This document shows positions 8,992 through 16,917 of a stretch of DNA of 20,086 nt, one piece after another; position 1 is the stretch's first letter; each line of letters starts with the position of its first letter. Origin of the DNA: a bacterium (GTDB lineage Bacteria > Actinomycetota > Acidimicrobiia > Acidimicrobiales > CATQHL01); NCBI GenBank assembly GCA_026713745.1, contig JAPONU010000111.1, positions 1 to 20,086 on the forward strand, in the 5' to 3' direction. A program made the translations under genes and the position numbers. The notes beneath the pieces were generated by a model that did not search any database, was not told the origin of the DNA, and worked only from the letters and a program-made list of their open reading frames with translations.

Positions 8992-9477
8992 ATGACATCC
9001 ACCGTGCAATCCGACGCCGAGCCGACCACTACCGCCGGCCAGCGGCTGCATCACATCGGTATGACCGTCAGCGACCTCGGGGAATCACTGCGATTCTGGG
9101 AGGCACTGTTCGGTGTCAAGGCGAACTCTCAGCGCCTGCTCGACCAGCCACACATCGGTGTGATCGTGGGCCATCCCGGCGTGGCCATCGATGCCGCCTG
9201 GATCGACATCCCTGGCAGCGACGCCGTGCTGGAGTTGGTGCACTACCTCAACCGTGACGGCAGTCCTCTCGACGACGACACCGCCAACGAGGGCAACGTC
9301 CACTTCTGCATGGAGGTCGAGGACCTGGATGCCATCTGGGCACGCGCCGTTGCGCTGGGCGCCCGCCCCGTCAGCGACAGCCCGGTGGAGGTTCCGGCCG
9401 GTCCTGCGAAGGGTGCCAGGATCGTCTACATGCGCACGATCGACGGGGCGACCATCGAGTTCATCCAGCCGGCCTAG
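8992..9477 (+). CDS. VOC (glyoxalase/dioxygenase/epimerase) superfamily protein
   Basis: The protein has 161 residues from the ATG at 8992, chosen because GGGGGGG (8983-8989) immediately precedes it; the open frame extends farther upstream but overlaps the lactonase. Two beta-alpha-beta-beta-beta repeats are readable. Metal ligands fit His21 (LHHIGM), Glu81 (LELVHY), His104 (NVHFCMEV) and Glu156 (ATIEFIQ), the H/E/H/E set of glyoxalase I and methylmalonyl-CoA epimerase types. All four positions are filled, so it should be a metal enzyme that isomerises, epimerises or cleaves a small oxo-compound. The ferredoxin follows after 40 nt. The reaction cannot be named more exactly. Confidence 0.87.
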   Translation: MTSTVQSDAEPTTTAGQRLHHIGMTVSDLGESLRFWEALFGVKANSQRLLDQPHIGVIVGHPGVAIDAAWIDIPGSDAVLELVHYLNRDGSPLDDDTANEGNVHFCMEVEDLDAIWARAVALGARPVSDSPVEVPAGPAKGARIVYMRTIDGATIEFIQPA

Positions 9478-9517
9478 CCCTCTCGAGCGGATCGCGGCCG
9501 GCGAGGACCGGTCTCGG

Positions 9518-9742
9518 GTGGCCCGGCAGCTTCGCGTAGCCGTCGATCGGACCGCATGCGACGGCAATGCCATGTGCGCCGTGGTCGCGCCGAACACCTT
9601 CGACATCGACGACCTCAACCAGTCAACGGTGCGGGACCCGGGGGGCGATCCCGAGGCACTCGTTCTGGAGGCGGCGGCCAACTGCCCGGTCCGGGCGATC
9701 TCGGTGGCCGATGCCGAGACCGGGGCTCAACTCTTTCCATGA
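9518..9742 (+). CDS. Small 3Fe-4S ferredoxin (P450-type)
   Basis: This 74-residue electron-transfer protein starts at GTG 9518, with AGGA at 9504-9507. The frame is open upstream, but no earlier ATG, GTG or TTG lies between it and the VOC stop. The sequence RVAVDRTACDGNAMCAVV contains Cys14 and Cys20 in a CX5C motif, followed by PNTFDIDD and a later Cys56-Pro57 (ANCPVRAIS). This is the CX5C...CP pattern of single-cluster 3Fe-4S ferredoxins that feed actinobacterial P450s. The central residue of the first motif is asparagine, where histidine is common. Its stop overlaps the transketolase start (ATGA), so it is translated with that gene rather than beside a P450. The two P450s at 15.6-17.8 kb are possible partners. 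The upstream boundary is the least certain part. Confidence 0.82.
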   Translation: MARQLRVAVDRTACDGNAMCAVVAPNTFDIDDLNQSTVRDPGGDPEALVLEAAANCPVRAISVADAETGAQLFP

Positions 9743-10590
9743 CTCCTGGGGCGTCTCCCGATCTCGACCTCCTGCGGAGCGTGGCGACATCGGTACGACG
9801 CTCGATCGTTACCACGATCCACCATGCCGGAGCCGGTCATATCGGCGGACCGCTGTCGGCCACCGACCTGCTGTGCGTGCTCTACTTCCACGAGTTGAGG
9901 ATAGATCCGGCGAATCCGTCCTGGCCGGACCGCGATCGCTTCATCTTCTCCAAAGGTCACTCGTCGATCGCCCTGTACGCCACACTCGCCGAGCGGGGGT
10001 ACATTCCGCGAGCAGAGCTTCTGACCTTCGATCAACTCGACTCCCGCCTGCAGGGCCACCCGGACATGCGCGAGACCCCGGGAGTCGACATGTCCACCGG
10101 CTCGTTGGGCCAGGGTCTCTCCCCGGGATTGGGGATGGCGCTCGCCGCCAAGCTCACGAAGAAGGACTACCGGACGTACGTCATGATCGGTGACGGCGAG
10201 TCCCAGGAGGGGCAGATCTGGGAGGCCTCGATGGTGGCGGCACGCTACAGGGTCGACAACCTGGTCGCGATCCTGGATTGGAACGGTCTGCAGCAGTACG
10301 GCTGGGCCGAGGCCGGCAAGCAACCCGAGGAGCGGATGAATCCCCTCGAGGACCCTGCTGGGAAGTGGCGAGCATTCGGCTGGCACGTCATCGAGCTGGA
10401 CGGTCACGATCTCCGGGCGATCGTTGCCGCCCTCGATGAAGCGAGATCCATCACGGGACGGCCGACGATGCTGATTGCCCACACCGTCAAGGGGAAGGGT
10501 GTGTCGTTCATGGAGGGGGATTACCTGTGGCACGCCAAGCCGATCACCGACGAGGAACTCGCGCTTGCTCTCGCCGAACTCCAGGTATGA
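9739..10590 (+). CDS. Transketolase, N-terminal (ThDP-binding) subunit
   Basis: The protein has 283 residues and is the N-terminal half of a split transketolase. ThDP pyrophosphate-site features are present: GAGHIGG with His34, SKGHSS with His74, GSLGQGL (121-127), and the GDGES...WN motif with GDG at 151-153 and Asn182. HTVKGKG (248-254) and WHAK (264-267) follow. The ATG at 9739 overlaps the ferredoxin stop in ATGA; a longer frame upstream runs over the ferredoxin and is rejected. Together with the next gene it should transfer two-carbon ketol units between a ketose and an aldose. Split forms occur in several dedicated sugar catabolic pathways and in archaea, so this is more likely a pathway-specific enzyme than the housekeeping one. 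Confidence 0.93.
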   Translation: MTPGASPDLDLLRSVATSVRRSIVTTIHHAGAGHIGGPLSATDLLCVLYFHELRIDPANPSWPDRDRFIFSKGHSSIALYATLAERGYIPRAELLTFDQLDSRLQGHPDMRETPGVDMSTGSLGQGLSPGLGMALAAKLTKKDYRTYVMIGDGESQEGQIWEASMVAARYRVDNLVAILDWNGLQQYGWAEAGKQPEERMNPLEDPAGKWRAFGWHVIELDGHDLRAIVAALDEARSITGRPTMLIAHTVKGKGVSFMEGDYLWHAKPITDEELALALAELQV

Positions 10591-10626
10591 GGCGGTCGTG
10601 AACCGTCGCGCACTGACGGGTCGGCG

Positions 10627-11583
10627 ATGACCTCGGGAGCCGGGGTGGGCGTCGAGATCCCGCTACGCGTGGCGTTCGGGGAGGCTCTCGTGGAACTCGG
10701 CGACGTGAACGATCGTGTGGTCGTTCTGGACGGTGATCTGGGCAACGCCACCCGGGTCGACATGTTCGCGGATGCACACCCGGGCCGGTTCCTCCAAATG
10801 GGCATTGCAGAGCAGAACATGGCCGGCGTGGCGGCGGGATTGGCGACGACCGGTCTGATCCCGTTCGTGACGACGTTCGCGGCCTTCGCCACCAATCGAG
10901 ACCTCGACCAGATCCGGGTCACGATCGGCCAGACGAAGTTGCATGCCATCGTCATCGGCGGCTACTCGGGAATCCTGACCAGCCGGACCGGGAAGACGCA
11001 CCAGGCCATCGAGGATCTGGCCGTGTTCAGGACCATGCCCAACATGACGGTCCTGGCCCCCGCCGACGCCACCGAGACCCGCAAGGCGACCTTCGCTGCT
11101 GCGGAGGAGGTGCCGGGGCCGGTGTACATGAGGCTGACCCGTGACGCCAGCCCCGTCCTGTTCGGCGACGCCCACGACTTCTCCGTCGGGCGCGGTGTGG
11201 TGATGCGGCGCGGATCGGATGTGGCCCTGATCAGCACCGGTGTGCAGACGTTCCGCACGGCCAGAGCCGCCGAACTTCTCGAGGCCGAGGGTGTCAGCGT
11301 GCACCACCTCCATCTGCACACCATCAAGCCTCTCGACGAGGCGGCCGTCGTCGAGGCCGCCGCCACCGGGGCTGTCGTGACGTGCGAGGACCATTCGATC
11401 ATCGGCGGACTCGGAGGGGCGGTGGCCGAGGTCCTCTCCGAGCAGCGGCCCACCCTCCTGCGCCGGGTCGGCGTGCGCGACGTCAACATCGAGTCGGCAC
11501 CGAACGAGGCGCTGCTGGAGAAGCACGGATTGACCCCGCGGCACATCGTCGTCGCGGCGAAGCAGATCCTCGGGACGTGGTAG
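10627..11583 (+). CDS. Transketolase, C-terminal (pyrimidine-binding) subunit
   Basis: The 318-residue protein is the matching C-terminal half. The catalytic glutamate that activates the ThDP aminopyrimidine is in MGIAEQNM (58-65, Glu62). SRTGKTHQAIEDLA (119-132) carries the active-site histidine (His125), MRLTR (168-172) follows, and the C-terminal transketolase domain runs from about 190 (DVALISTG) to the end (VTCEDHSIIGGLGGAVAE). It sits 36 nt after the N-terminal half; no strong ribosome binding site is seen and translation may depend on the upstream gene. The two chains should form an alpha2beta2 complex. The donor sugar is unknown, and no sugar kinase or phosphosugar enzyme is visible nearby. 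Confidence 0.93.
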   Translation: MTSGAGVGVEIPLRVAFGEALVELGDVNDRVVVLDGDLGNATRVDMFADAHPGRFLQMGIAEQNMAGVAAGLATTGLIPFVTTFAAFATNRDLDQIRVTIGQTKLHAIVIGGYSGILTSRTGKTHQAIEDLAVFRTMPNMTVLAPADATETRKATFAAAEEVPGPVYMRLTRDASPVLFGDAHDFSVGRGVVMRRGSDVALISTGVQTFRTARAAELLEAEGVSVHHLHLHTIKPLDEAAVVEAAATGAVVTCEDHSIIGGLGGAVAEVLSEQRPTLLRRVGVRDVNIESAPNEALLEKHGLTPRHIVVAAKQILGTW

Positions 11584-11661
11584 AACTAGAGGTGAGGGGG
11601 GCCTGAGAGCCAGTTCGGGCTCGCGACGGTGCTGCCGGTGGGGAGCAGACGGAGGTTGAAG

Positions 11662-12090
11662 ATGGCAGAGCAGAGCTTGGTCATGAAGGTGACAGATGTG
11701 CCGATGCTGGAGATGGCCAACGGCATGTTCCGTGACGTCTTCCAGATCACCGATGAGACGTTCGGGCCCGACACGAAGATCTCCGCAGGCCAGGTGTGGC
11801 TTGCCCCGGGCAACACCGAGGGCCATGTGGACGTGCACGATCAGGACGAGGCGTTCTACATCATCTCGGGGCGCGCGCAGTACTACGCCGACGGAGAGTT
11901 CATCGATGTCGAGCCGGGCGATACGGTGTATTGCCCCGCGGGCACCGAGCACACGTTCTACACGGGCGACGAGATGCTCCACATCTTCTGGTTGATCGCC
12001 GGCAATTGGACGACCGACCTGGCGGACATCAAGCAGGAAGTAGCGGACTGGGTCGAGGTCGACGGCACCTCGGGCTGGCACCTCGACTGA
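11662..12090 (+). CDS. Single-domain cupin protein
   Basis: The protein has 142 residues from the ATG at 11662. I prefer this start to the ATG at 11629 because GGAGG (11651-11655) lies 6 nt ahead. Cupin motif 1 is GHVDVHDQDEAFYIISG (54-70), with His55, His59 and Glu63 as metal ligands. Motif 2 is PGDTVYCPAGTEHTF (85-99), giving His97. All four metal ligands are present. Small cupins of this sort are sugar isomerases, lyases, epimerases or dioxygenases, and the sequence does not tell which. The context between the split transketolase and an SDR suggests an isomerase-like step on the same substrate, as inference. It is soluble, without a signal peptide. Confidence 0.87.
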   Translation: MAEQSLVMKVTDVPMLEMANGMFRDVFQITDETFGPDTKISAGQVWLAPGNTEGHVDVHDQDEAFYIISGRAQYYADGEFIDVEPGDTVYCPAGTEHTFYTGDEMLHIFWLIAGNWTTDLADIKQEVADWVEVDGTSGWHLD

Positions 12091-12151
12091 CCACCAAGTC
12101 CAGACTGCATGGCGGCGGCGCCGGGTGCGGCGGCTGGTCCTGTAGGTAGCG

Positions 12152-12949
12152 ATGCCCATCTACGAATTGGAGGGCAAGGGCGCCATCGTCACCGGTGGAG
12201 GCCGCAACATCGGCCGCGGGATCGCGCACCGGCTCGGCGCCGAGGGCGCCGCGGTGGCCGTCGCCGACATCGACGCCGTTGCCGGCGATGCGGTGGCTGC
12301 CGAAATACAGGACGACGGCGGGCGTGCGATCTCGGTGCCGACCGACGTCACCGACAGGTCACAGGTCGATCGGATGGTGGCGCAGACGGTTGCGGCCTTC
12401 GGCTCTCTGGACATCATGGTCAACAACTCCGGCGTCCTGAGCACGTCCCCGGCCATCGACATCACCGAGGACGACTGGGACCGCCATTTCGCGGTTAACG
12501 CCAAGGGGGTGCTGTTCTGCTCGCAGGCCGCCGCTCACCGGATGATCGATCAGGGCGGCGGGGGAAGGATCATCACCATCGTCTCCACCGCCGGCGTTCT
12601 CCCGTCGTTCCGTGACACGCACGTGGCCGCCTATGTCTCCAGCAAGCACGCTGCCATGGGGCTCATCAAGCAGATGAGTCAGGAGATCGCCCCACACGGC
12701 ATTCTCATGAACGCCGTCTTCCCCGGGATCGTGGACACGGACATGCTGCGAGCCATACACCGCGACGTCGCCGCCGAGAGCGGGGAGACGTACGAGGACG
12801 TGCGCCAACGAGTACTCGAGTTGATCCCCGTCGGGCGTTACCAGACGCCCGACGACGTGGCGAACATGGTCGCTTTCCTGGCGTCTGCCGATGCCAACTA
12901 CTCCGTGGGCCAGGCCTTCGACGCGAACGGGGGAGCGTTCTTCTGGTAG
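12152..12949 (+). CDS. SDR family NAD(P)-dependent oxidoreductase
   Basis: The 265-residue classical short-chain dehydrogenase has the cofactor motif TGGGRNIG at 14-21 and acidic Asp39/Asp41 after the second strand, which favours NAD(H). NNSG is at 91-94. The full catalytic tetrad is present: Asn116 (AVNAKG), Ser145, Tyr161 and Lys165 (YVSSK). Polyol, 3-oxoacyl and sugar-acid dehydrogenases share this architecture. It is the last gene of the plus-strand cluster, 61 nt after the cupin, and converges with the next SDR with only 25 bp between the stops. The ribosome binding site is weak (TAGGTAG). The likely role is oxidation or reduction of a hydroxyl in the cluster's substrate. Confidence 0.91.
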   Translation: MPIYELEGKGAIVTGGGRNIGRGIAHRLGAEGAAVAVADIDAVAGDAVAAEIQDDGGRAISVPTDVTDRSQVDRMVAQTVAAFGSLDIMVNNSGVLSTSPAIDITEDDWDRHFAVNAKGVLFCSQAAAHRMIDQGGGGRIITIVSTAGVLPSFRDTHVAAYVSSKHAAMGLIKQMSQEIAPHGILMNAVFPGIVDTDMLRAIHRDVAAESGETYEDVRQRVLELIPVGRYQTPDDVANMVAFLASADANYSVGQAFDANGGAFFW

Positions 12950-12974
12950 CGGCCGGAGGTGTGCCTCGAGCCTG

Positions 12975-13730
12975 CTAGAGCAGGTGACCCCCGTCGACCA
13001 CGAGGGGATGTCCGGTCACGAACGACGCCTCGTCGGAGCACAACCAGACGACGGCGTCGGCGATCTCCGCCGGCTCCCCGAGCCTCCCCATGGGGTGCCG
13101 GGCCACCGCGGCTCGCTCGGCCTCGGGGTCCCCGTCGAGGAAGAACTCCGTCATCGGAGTGCGGATCACGCCGGGGCACACGGCGTTGACCCGGATGCCG
13201 TGGTCGGCGTACTCGAGGGCCGCGGTCCTGGTGAGTCCGAGCACGGCATGCTTGGCTGCCACGTACGCCGATTCCCCGGGTAGCCCGATGAAACCCGCCA
13301 CCGAGGAGGTGTTCACGATCGCCCCGGCGCCTTGCCTCAGCATGTGACGCAACTCGTACTTCATGCACAGGAACATGGAGGTCTGCGTCACGCGTGTGAC
13401 GCTCTCGAAGATGTCCTCCGGGTAGTCGTGGATCGGTGCGCGGGTCCCCAGGCTCCCCACGTTGTTGTGCGCGAAGTCGAGGCTGCCGAGGATCTCGACG
13501 GTGACGGCGACCATGCGCTCGACGTCGGACGCTTTCGTGACGTCGGCTTCGATCAAGAGAGTGTCCGCGCCTTGCTGCTCGACCGTGGCGACGGTACCGG
13601 CCGCGGCCTCCCCGTCGATGTCGACGACGGCCACCCGCGCTCCAGCGGCGGCGAAGGCGAGCGCGCTGGCCTGCCCGATACCCAGCCCGGCTCCGGTGAC
13701 GAGCGCGACCTTCCCAGTTAAATCGGCCAT
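12975..13730 (-). CDS. SDR family oxidoreductase lacking the tetrad asparagine
   Basis: The 251-residue classical SDR on the minus strand has TGAGLGIG at 12-19, Asp37/Asp39 favouring NAD(H), HNNVG at 88-92, the catalytic Ser143-Tyr156-Lys160 (NTSSVAG, YVAAK), and a C-terminal LVVDGGHLL. The position usually held by asparagine in VNLxG is Thr115 (RVTQTSMF), so the proton-relay Asn of the tetrad is missing. HNNVG also replaces the usual NNAG. It may still be active, as some SDRs lack this residue. It is divergent from the ASPIC lipoprotein gene and convergent with the cluster SDR. GAGAGG lies about 8 nt before its ATG. It is about 30 percent identical by eye to the neighbouring SDR, so they are not recent duplicates. 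Confidence 0.9.
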   Translation of the reverse strand: MADLTGKVALVTGAGLGIGQASALAFAAAGARVAVVDIDGEAAAGTVATVEQQGADTLLIEADVTKASDVERMVAVTVEILGSLDFAHNNVGSLGTRAPIHDYPEDIFESVTRVTQTSMFLCMKYELRHMLRQGAGAIVNTSSVAGFIGLPGESAYVAAKHAVLGLTRTAALEYADHGIRVNAVCPGVIRTPMTEFFLDGDPEAERAAVARHPMGRLGEPAEIADAVVWLCSDEASFVTGHPLVVDGGHLL

Positions 13731-13951
13731 TCGGAGAGCCTCTCGGTCGGGTCGTCTCCCTTGGAGGTGGACGCCGGGCCCACGATAGCCGTGCGCATTG
13801 TCGCAGGTCGGGGTGTACGCACCATGACGCAGCCGGCGTGCGCCGCGCCTGCGGAGCGCTGGCGGCGGACATGCGAGCAGGGGTAGGGTTTGGTGCCTCG
13901 TGGCATGGAGATCGTCGTGCCTAGGGGCGAAGGGGGGAGGGTCATAGTGCT
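13731..13951. promoter_or_regulatory. Divergent promoter region between SDR and ASPIC lipoprotein genes
   Basis: These 221 bp separate two divergent genes and should carry both promoters. A TAGGGT at 13884-13889 fits a -10 box for the plus-strand lipoprotein. TATCGT on the minus strand (plus 13782-13787) fits one for the SDR. Neither has a convincing -35. An imperfect palindrome GGTGTACGCACC at 13812-13823 lies between them and could bind a regulator. No regulator gene is in the window. Confidence 0.4.
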
Positions 13952-15634
13952 ATGACTCTGCACCGGCTGATCCTGGCTCTGGCACTGACGGTGTCGCTCG
14001 TCGCCGCGGCCTGCTCGGACGATGATGCCGGCACGGCGCCCGCACGCGGCTGGGAAGACCCGGCGGGCAACAAGTTGGCGTTCTCGAACGTCGCCGGGGA
14101 GGCGGGAATCGACTTGGTTCGGACCCCGCCGCCTCCGCCGGCGCCGGTCGAGGGAGCAGAAGGGACCCCCTCCGAACCGCAGGGCATGCCGGATCTCATG
14201 GACCCCGCCGCCAATGCGAAGGCAACGCAGCCGATGCGCGGGGGAGCGGCCGTGCTCGACTTCGACCGCGACGGCTGGCAGGACCTGTTCGTGGTGAGCG
14301 CCGACGCCGGTCCCGACCGCCTGTACCGGAACAACGGCGACGGGACCTTCTCGGAGGTGGGGTCACAGGCGGGTGTCGCCCTGGAGCATCTCGGCTCCGG
14401 TGCCTCGGCTGCCGATTTCGACGGGGACGGGTGGACGGACCTCCATGTGACCAGCCACGGCATGCCCGGGCTTGCCTCGCCGGGTCACCACCGGCTCTAT
14501 CGCAATCGCGGTGACGGCACGTTCGAGGAGGTCGCTGCCCGGGCCGGCGTGGCCGTTGCCAGCCCGACGGCGGGAGACGGTTTCGGGTCGGCCTTCGGCG
14601 ATGTCGACCTGGATGGCGACCTCGACCTGCTGGTCACGGGCTGGCAGGACGGATCGCTCGGCAACCGGCTCTTCATGAACAACGGCGACGCCACGTTCAC
14701 CGACGTGACCGAGACGGCAGGCATCATCGACGACGGCATCCGCGGCTTCGCGCCCTGCCTCGCGGACATGACCGGTGACCGCTATCCGGAGGTTCTCATC
14801 GCCGCCGACTTCGGGACCAGCAGGTACTTCGTCAACAACGGCGACGGAACCTTCAGCGAGCAGACCGCCGCGTCCGGTGCCGATGAGACGTGGGCCGGAA
14901 TGGGCAACGCGGTGGCCGACTTCGACGGGGACGGCCGTCCGGACTGGTACGTGACGGCGATCTTCGACGAAGCGGGCCTGGGCTACGGCGACGGCAACAA
15001 GCTCTACCTGAACCGTGGCTCGGGCACCTTCGAGGAGTCGGCGGCATCGGCCGGTGTCGATGACGGCGGCTGGGGGTGGGGCGTGGCCGGGGTGGATCTC
15101 AACCACGACGGCATGGTCGACATCATCGAGACCAACGGCTGGCATCGCCCGGAGTACACCGATGAGCGCGCCAAGCTCTGGATCAACCGGGGCGATGGCA
15201 CGTTCACTGACGTGGCCACTCCCGCGCAACTCAGCTATGACATCCAGGGTCTGGGCCTGCTGCACTTCGACTTCGACGAGGACGGCGACCAGGACGTGGC
15301 CCTCACCTCACCGGCCGGCGACTTCCGCCTCTACCGCAACGACCTCAGCGGCCCGGCCGCCAACTGGCTGCGGGTGTTCCTCGACACGACGGGCGCCGAG
15401 GGGATCGCGCCGCACGGGCTGGGCAGCCGGGTGACGGTGTCCGCCGGAGACCTCCGGATCCACCGGTGGATCGTCTCGTGCGCGCACTACCTGACCAGCA
15501 GCGAGAGGTCTGCCCACTTCGGCCTGGGCGATGTGGAGCGGGTCGATGAGGTGCGTGTGGAGTGGCCGGACGGGTCGGTGACGATCGTGAGCGATGTCGA
15601 GGCCAACCAGACGGTGACCGTCTCACCCGGCTGA
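13952..15634 (+). CDS. Secreted FG-GAP/VCBS repeat lipoprotein with ASPIC/UnbV domain (CRTAC1-like)
   Basis: The 560-residue protein starts with a hydrophobic signal (LILALALTVSLVAAAC) ending in a lipobox-like AAAC, so Cys21 is probably lipidated and the protein faces outward. A proline-rich linker at 58-66 precedes seven aspartate-rich calcium loops at about 103, 155, 217, 272, 323, 382 and 440 (DFDRDG, DFDGDG, DVDLDG and so on). These give a seven-bladed integrin-like propeller. Residues 470-558 (NWLRVFLDTTG ... GLGSRVTV ... HFGLGDVERVDEVRVEWPDG) are an ASPIC/UnbV domain. The fourth loop, DMTGDR, is degenerate. A GGGGGGAGG site lies upstream of the ATG. A P450 gene follows after 29 nt, so co-transcription is likely. 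The family has no settled biochemical role; binding or adhesion is presumed. Confidence 0.92.
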   Translation: MTLHRLILALALTVSLVAAACSDDDAGTAPARGWEDPAGNKLAFSNVAGEAGIDLVRTPPPPPAPVEGAEGTPSEPQGMPDLMDPAANAKATQPMRGGAAVLDFDRDGWQDLFVVSADAGPDRLYRNNGDGTFSEVGSQAGVALEHLGSGASAADFDGDGWTDLHVTSHGMPGLASPGHHRLYRNRGDGTFEEVAARAGVAVASPTAGDGFGSAFGDVDLDGDLDLLVTGWQDGSLGNRLFMNNGDATFTDVTETAGIIDDGIRGFAPCLADMTGDRYPEVLIAADFGTSRYFVNNGDGTFSEQTAASGADETWAGMGNAVADFDGDGRPDWYVTAIFDEAGLGYGDGNKLYLNRGSGTFEESAASAGVDDGGWGWGVAGVDLNHDGMVDIIETNGWHRPEYTDERAKLWINRGDGTFTDVATPAQLSYDIQGLGLLHFDFDEDGDQDVALTSPAGDFRLYRNDLSGPAANWLRVFLDTTGAEGIAPHGLGSRVTVSAGDLRIHRWIVSCAHYLTSSERSAHFGLGDVERVDEVRVEWPDGSVTIVSDVEANQTVTVSPG

Positions 15635-15663
15635 GGCGCCGGCCAGTCTCGAGGGAGCCGAAC

Positions 15664-16905
15664 GTGGAAACAATCGATGAGCAACTGGTCTCGACGCAAT
15701 TCATGGAGGACCCGTTCCCCGTGTACCGGCGACTGCAGGAGGAGGCGCCGGTGTACTGGAGCGATGCTTGGGATTGTTGGCTCCTGACCCGCTTCGAGCA
15801 TGTCGATGAAGCCATTCGCAGTCCGGCTCGCTTCCAGAACCGCGTCTATGCCACCTGGATGGAGGCGATCCCCGAGGAGAACAGGCAGGAGTTGTCGTCG
15901 TTCGCGGACTACTGGACGACGAGTGGTTTCAGCCAGCAGGACCCGCCCGACCACACCCGCATCCGTCGCCTCGTGGCGAAGGCCCTGACGCCCGATTCCC
16001 TCGCCAGGATGCGGAAACGTGTCGAGGCATTGGCCGACTCCCTGCTCGACGAGGTCACAGAGACTGGACGCACCGATCTGCCGCCCGACTTTGCCGTGCC
16101 CCTGCCCGCCATAGCCGTCAGCGAGTTGGTGGGGTTGCCGCCGGAAGAGCGGGTGCAATTCCGGGAGTGGACGAATCAATACCTGGAGTTCCTGGGACCG
16201 GGCGGCCTCGACGTCGACGTCATGCGGAGGAGCCAGGCCGGCTTGATGTCTCTACGCGGGTGGCTGTTGGATCTGCTCGAGGAGCGCAGATCCAACCCGA
16301 CAGGCGATGTGCTGTCCAGCCTCGTTGCCGCCGATGAAGCCGGCGATGTGATGAGCGCGGACGAGTTGGTCTCCACGTGCGTGGATCTCGTGACAGGCGG
16401 GGACGACACGACGACGAACATGCTTGGCAACGGCATGATGGCGCTGCTGGACCATCCGGATCAGCTGGAGTTGTTGCGCGATGACCCCGGCCTGACGAGA
16501 GACGCCGTCGAAGAACTCGTCAGGTACGAATGCCCGTTTCAGATGGTGTTCAGGCTGACGACCACCGAGGTCGAGATCGACGGCACGGTGATCCCCGAGG
16601 GGCAGGTGGTCCGCCTCATCCTCGGTGCGGCCAATCGCGATCCCCAGCAGTTCGAGAACCCTGACAGCATCGACATCGAGCGCGGCAACATCCGCCATCT
16701 GGGTTTCGGATTCGGGACGCACTACTGCGTCGGTCAGGTGCTGGCGAGATCCGAGCTGCAGGTCTCCTTCGAGAGGTTGCTGCGACGGCTCCCGAACGTC
16801 CGTCTGGCCGGGACGCCGGTACGCCTTCCCAGCGTGGGCCCGCGCGGGTTCACGTCACTGCCGCTCGCCTTCGATCCGACGCCGCGCACCTTCGCCGCTC
16901 ACTGA
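15664..16905 (+). CDS. Cytochrome P450 (full length)
   Basis: The 413-residue soluble class I bacterial P450 inserts one oxygen atom from O2 into an organic substrate using electrons from a ferredoxin. Helix I has VTGGDDTTTN (243-252) with the acid-alcohol pair. The ExxR pair is Glu284/Arg287 (EELVRYE), and the haem loop is FGFGTHYCVG with Cys355 as axial ligand. DPPDHTRIRRL (93-103) is the conserved helix C region. I use GTG 15664, with GAGGGA (15651-15656) 7 nt upstream; the frame is open farther upstream but runs into the lipoprotein gene. The substrate is unknown. No reductase is nearby; the ferredoxin at 9518 is the only candidate redox partner in the window. Closely related in sequence to the following P450. 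Confidence 0.94.
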   Translation: METIDEQLVSTQFMEDPFPVYRRLQEEAPVYWSDAWDCWLLTRFEHVDEAIRSPARFQNRVYATWMEAIPEENRQELSSFADYWTTSGFSQQDPPDHTRIRRLVAKALTPDSLARMRKRVEALADSLLDEVTETGRTDLPPDFAVPLPAIAVSELVGLPPEERVQFREWTNQYLEFLGPGGLDVDVMRRSQAGLMSLRGWLLDLLEERRSNPTGDVLSSLVAADEAGDVMSADELVSTCVDLVTGGDDTTTNMLGNGMMALLDHPDQLELLRDDPGLTRDAVEELVRYECPFQMVFRLTTTEVEIDGTVIPEGQVVRLILGAANRDPQQFENPDSIDIERGNIRHLGFGFGTHYCVGQVLARSELQVSFERLLRRLPNVRLAGTPVRLPSVGPRGFTSLPLAFDPTPRTFAAH

Positions 16906-16917
16906 GTTTCCGGGATC

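Noticed and set aside
8054..8998. A 314-codon minus-strand frame
   Set aside because: It is the antisense shadow of the SMP-30 lactonase, whose metal ligands are all in the plus frame.
10663..12159. A 498-codon open frame on the minus strand
   Set aside because: It is antisense to the transketolase C half and the cupin, which have full motif sets. Long antisense frames are expected in high-GC genes with G/C third positions.
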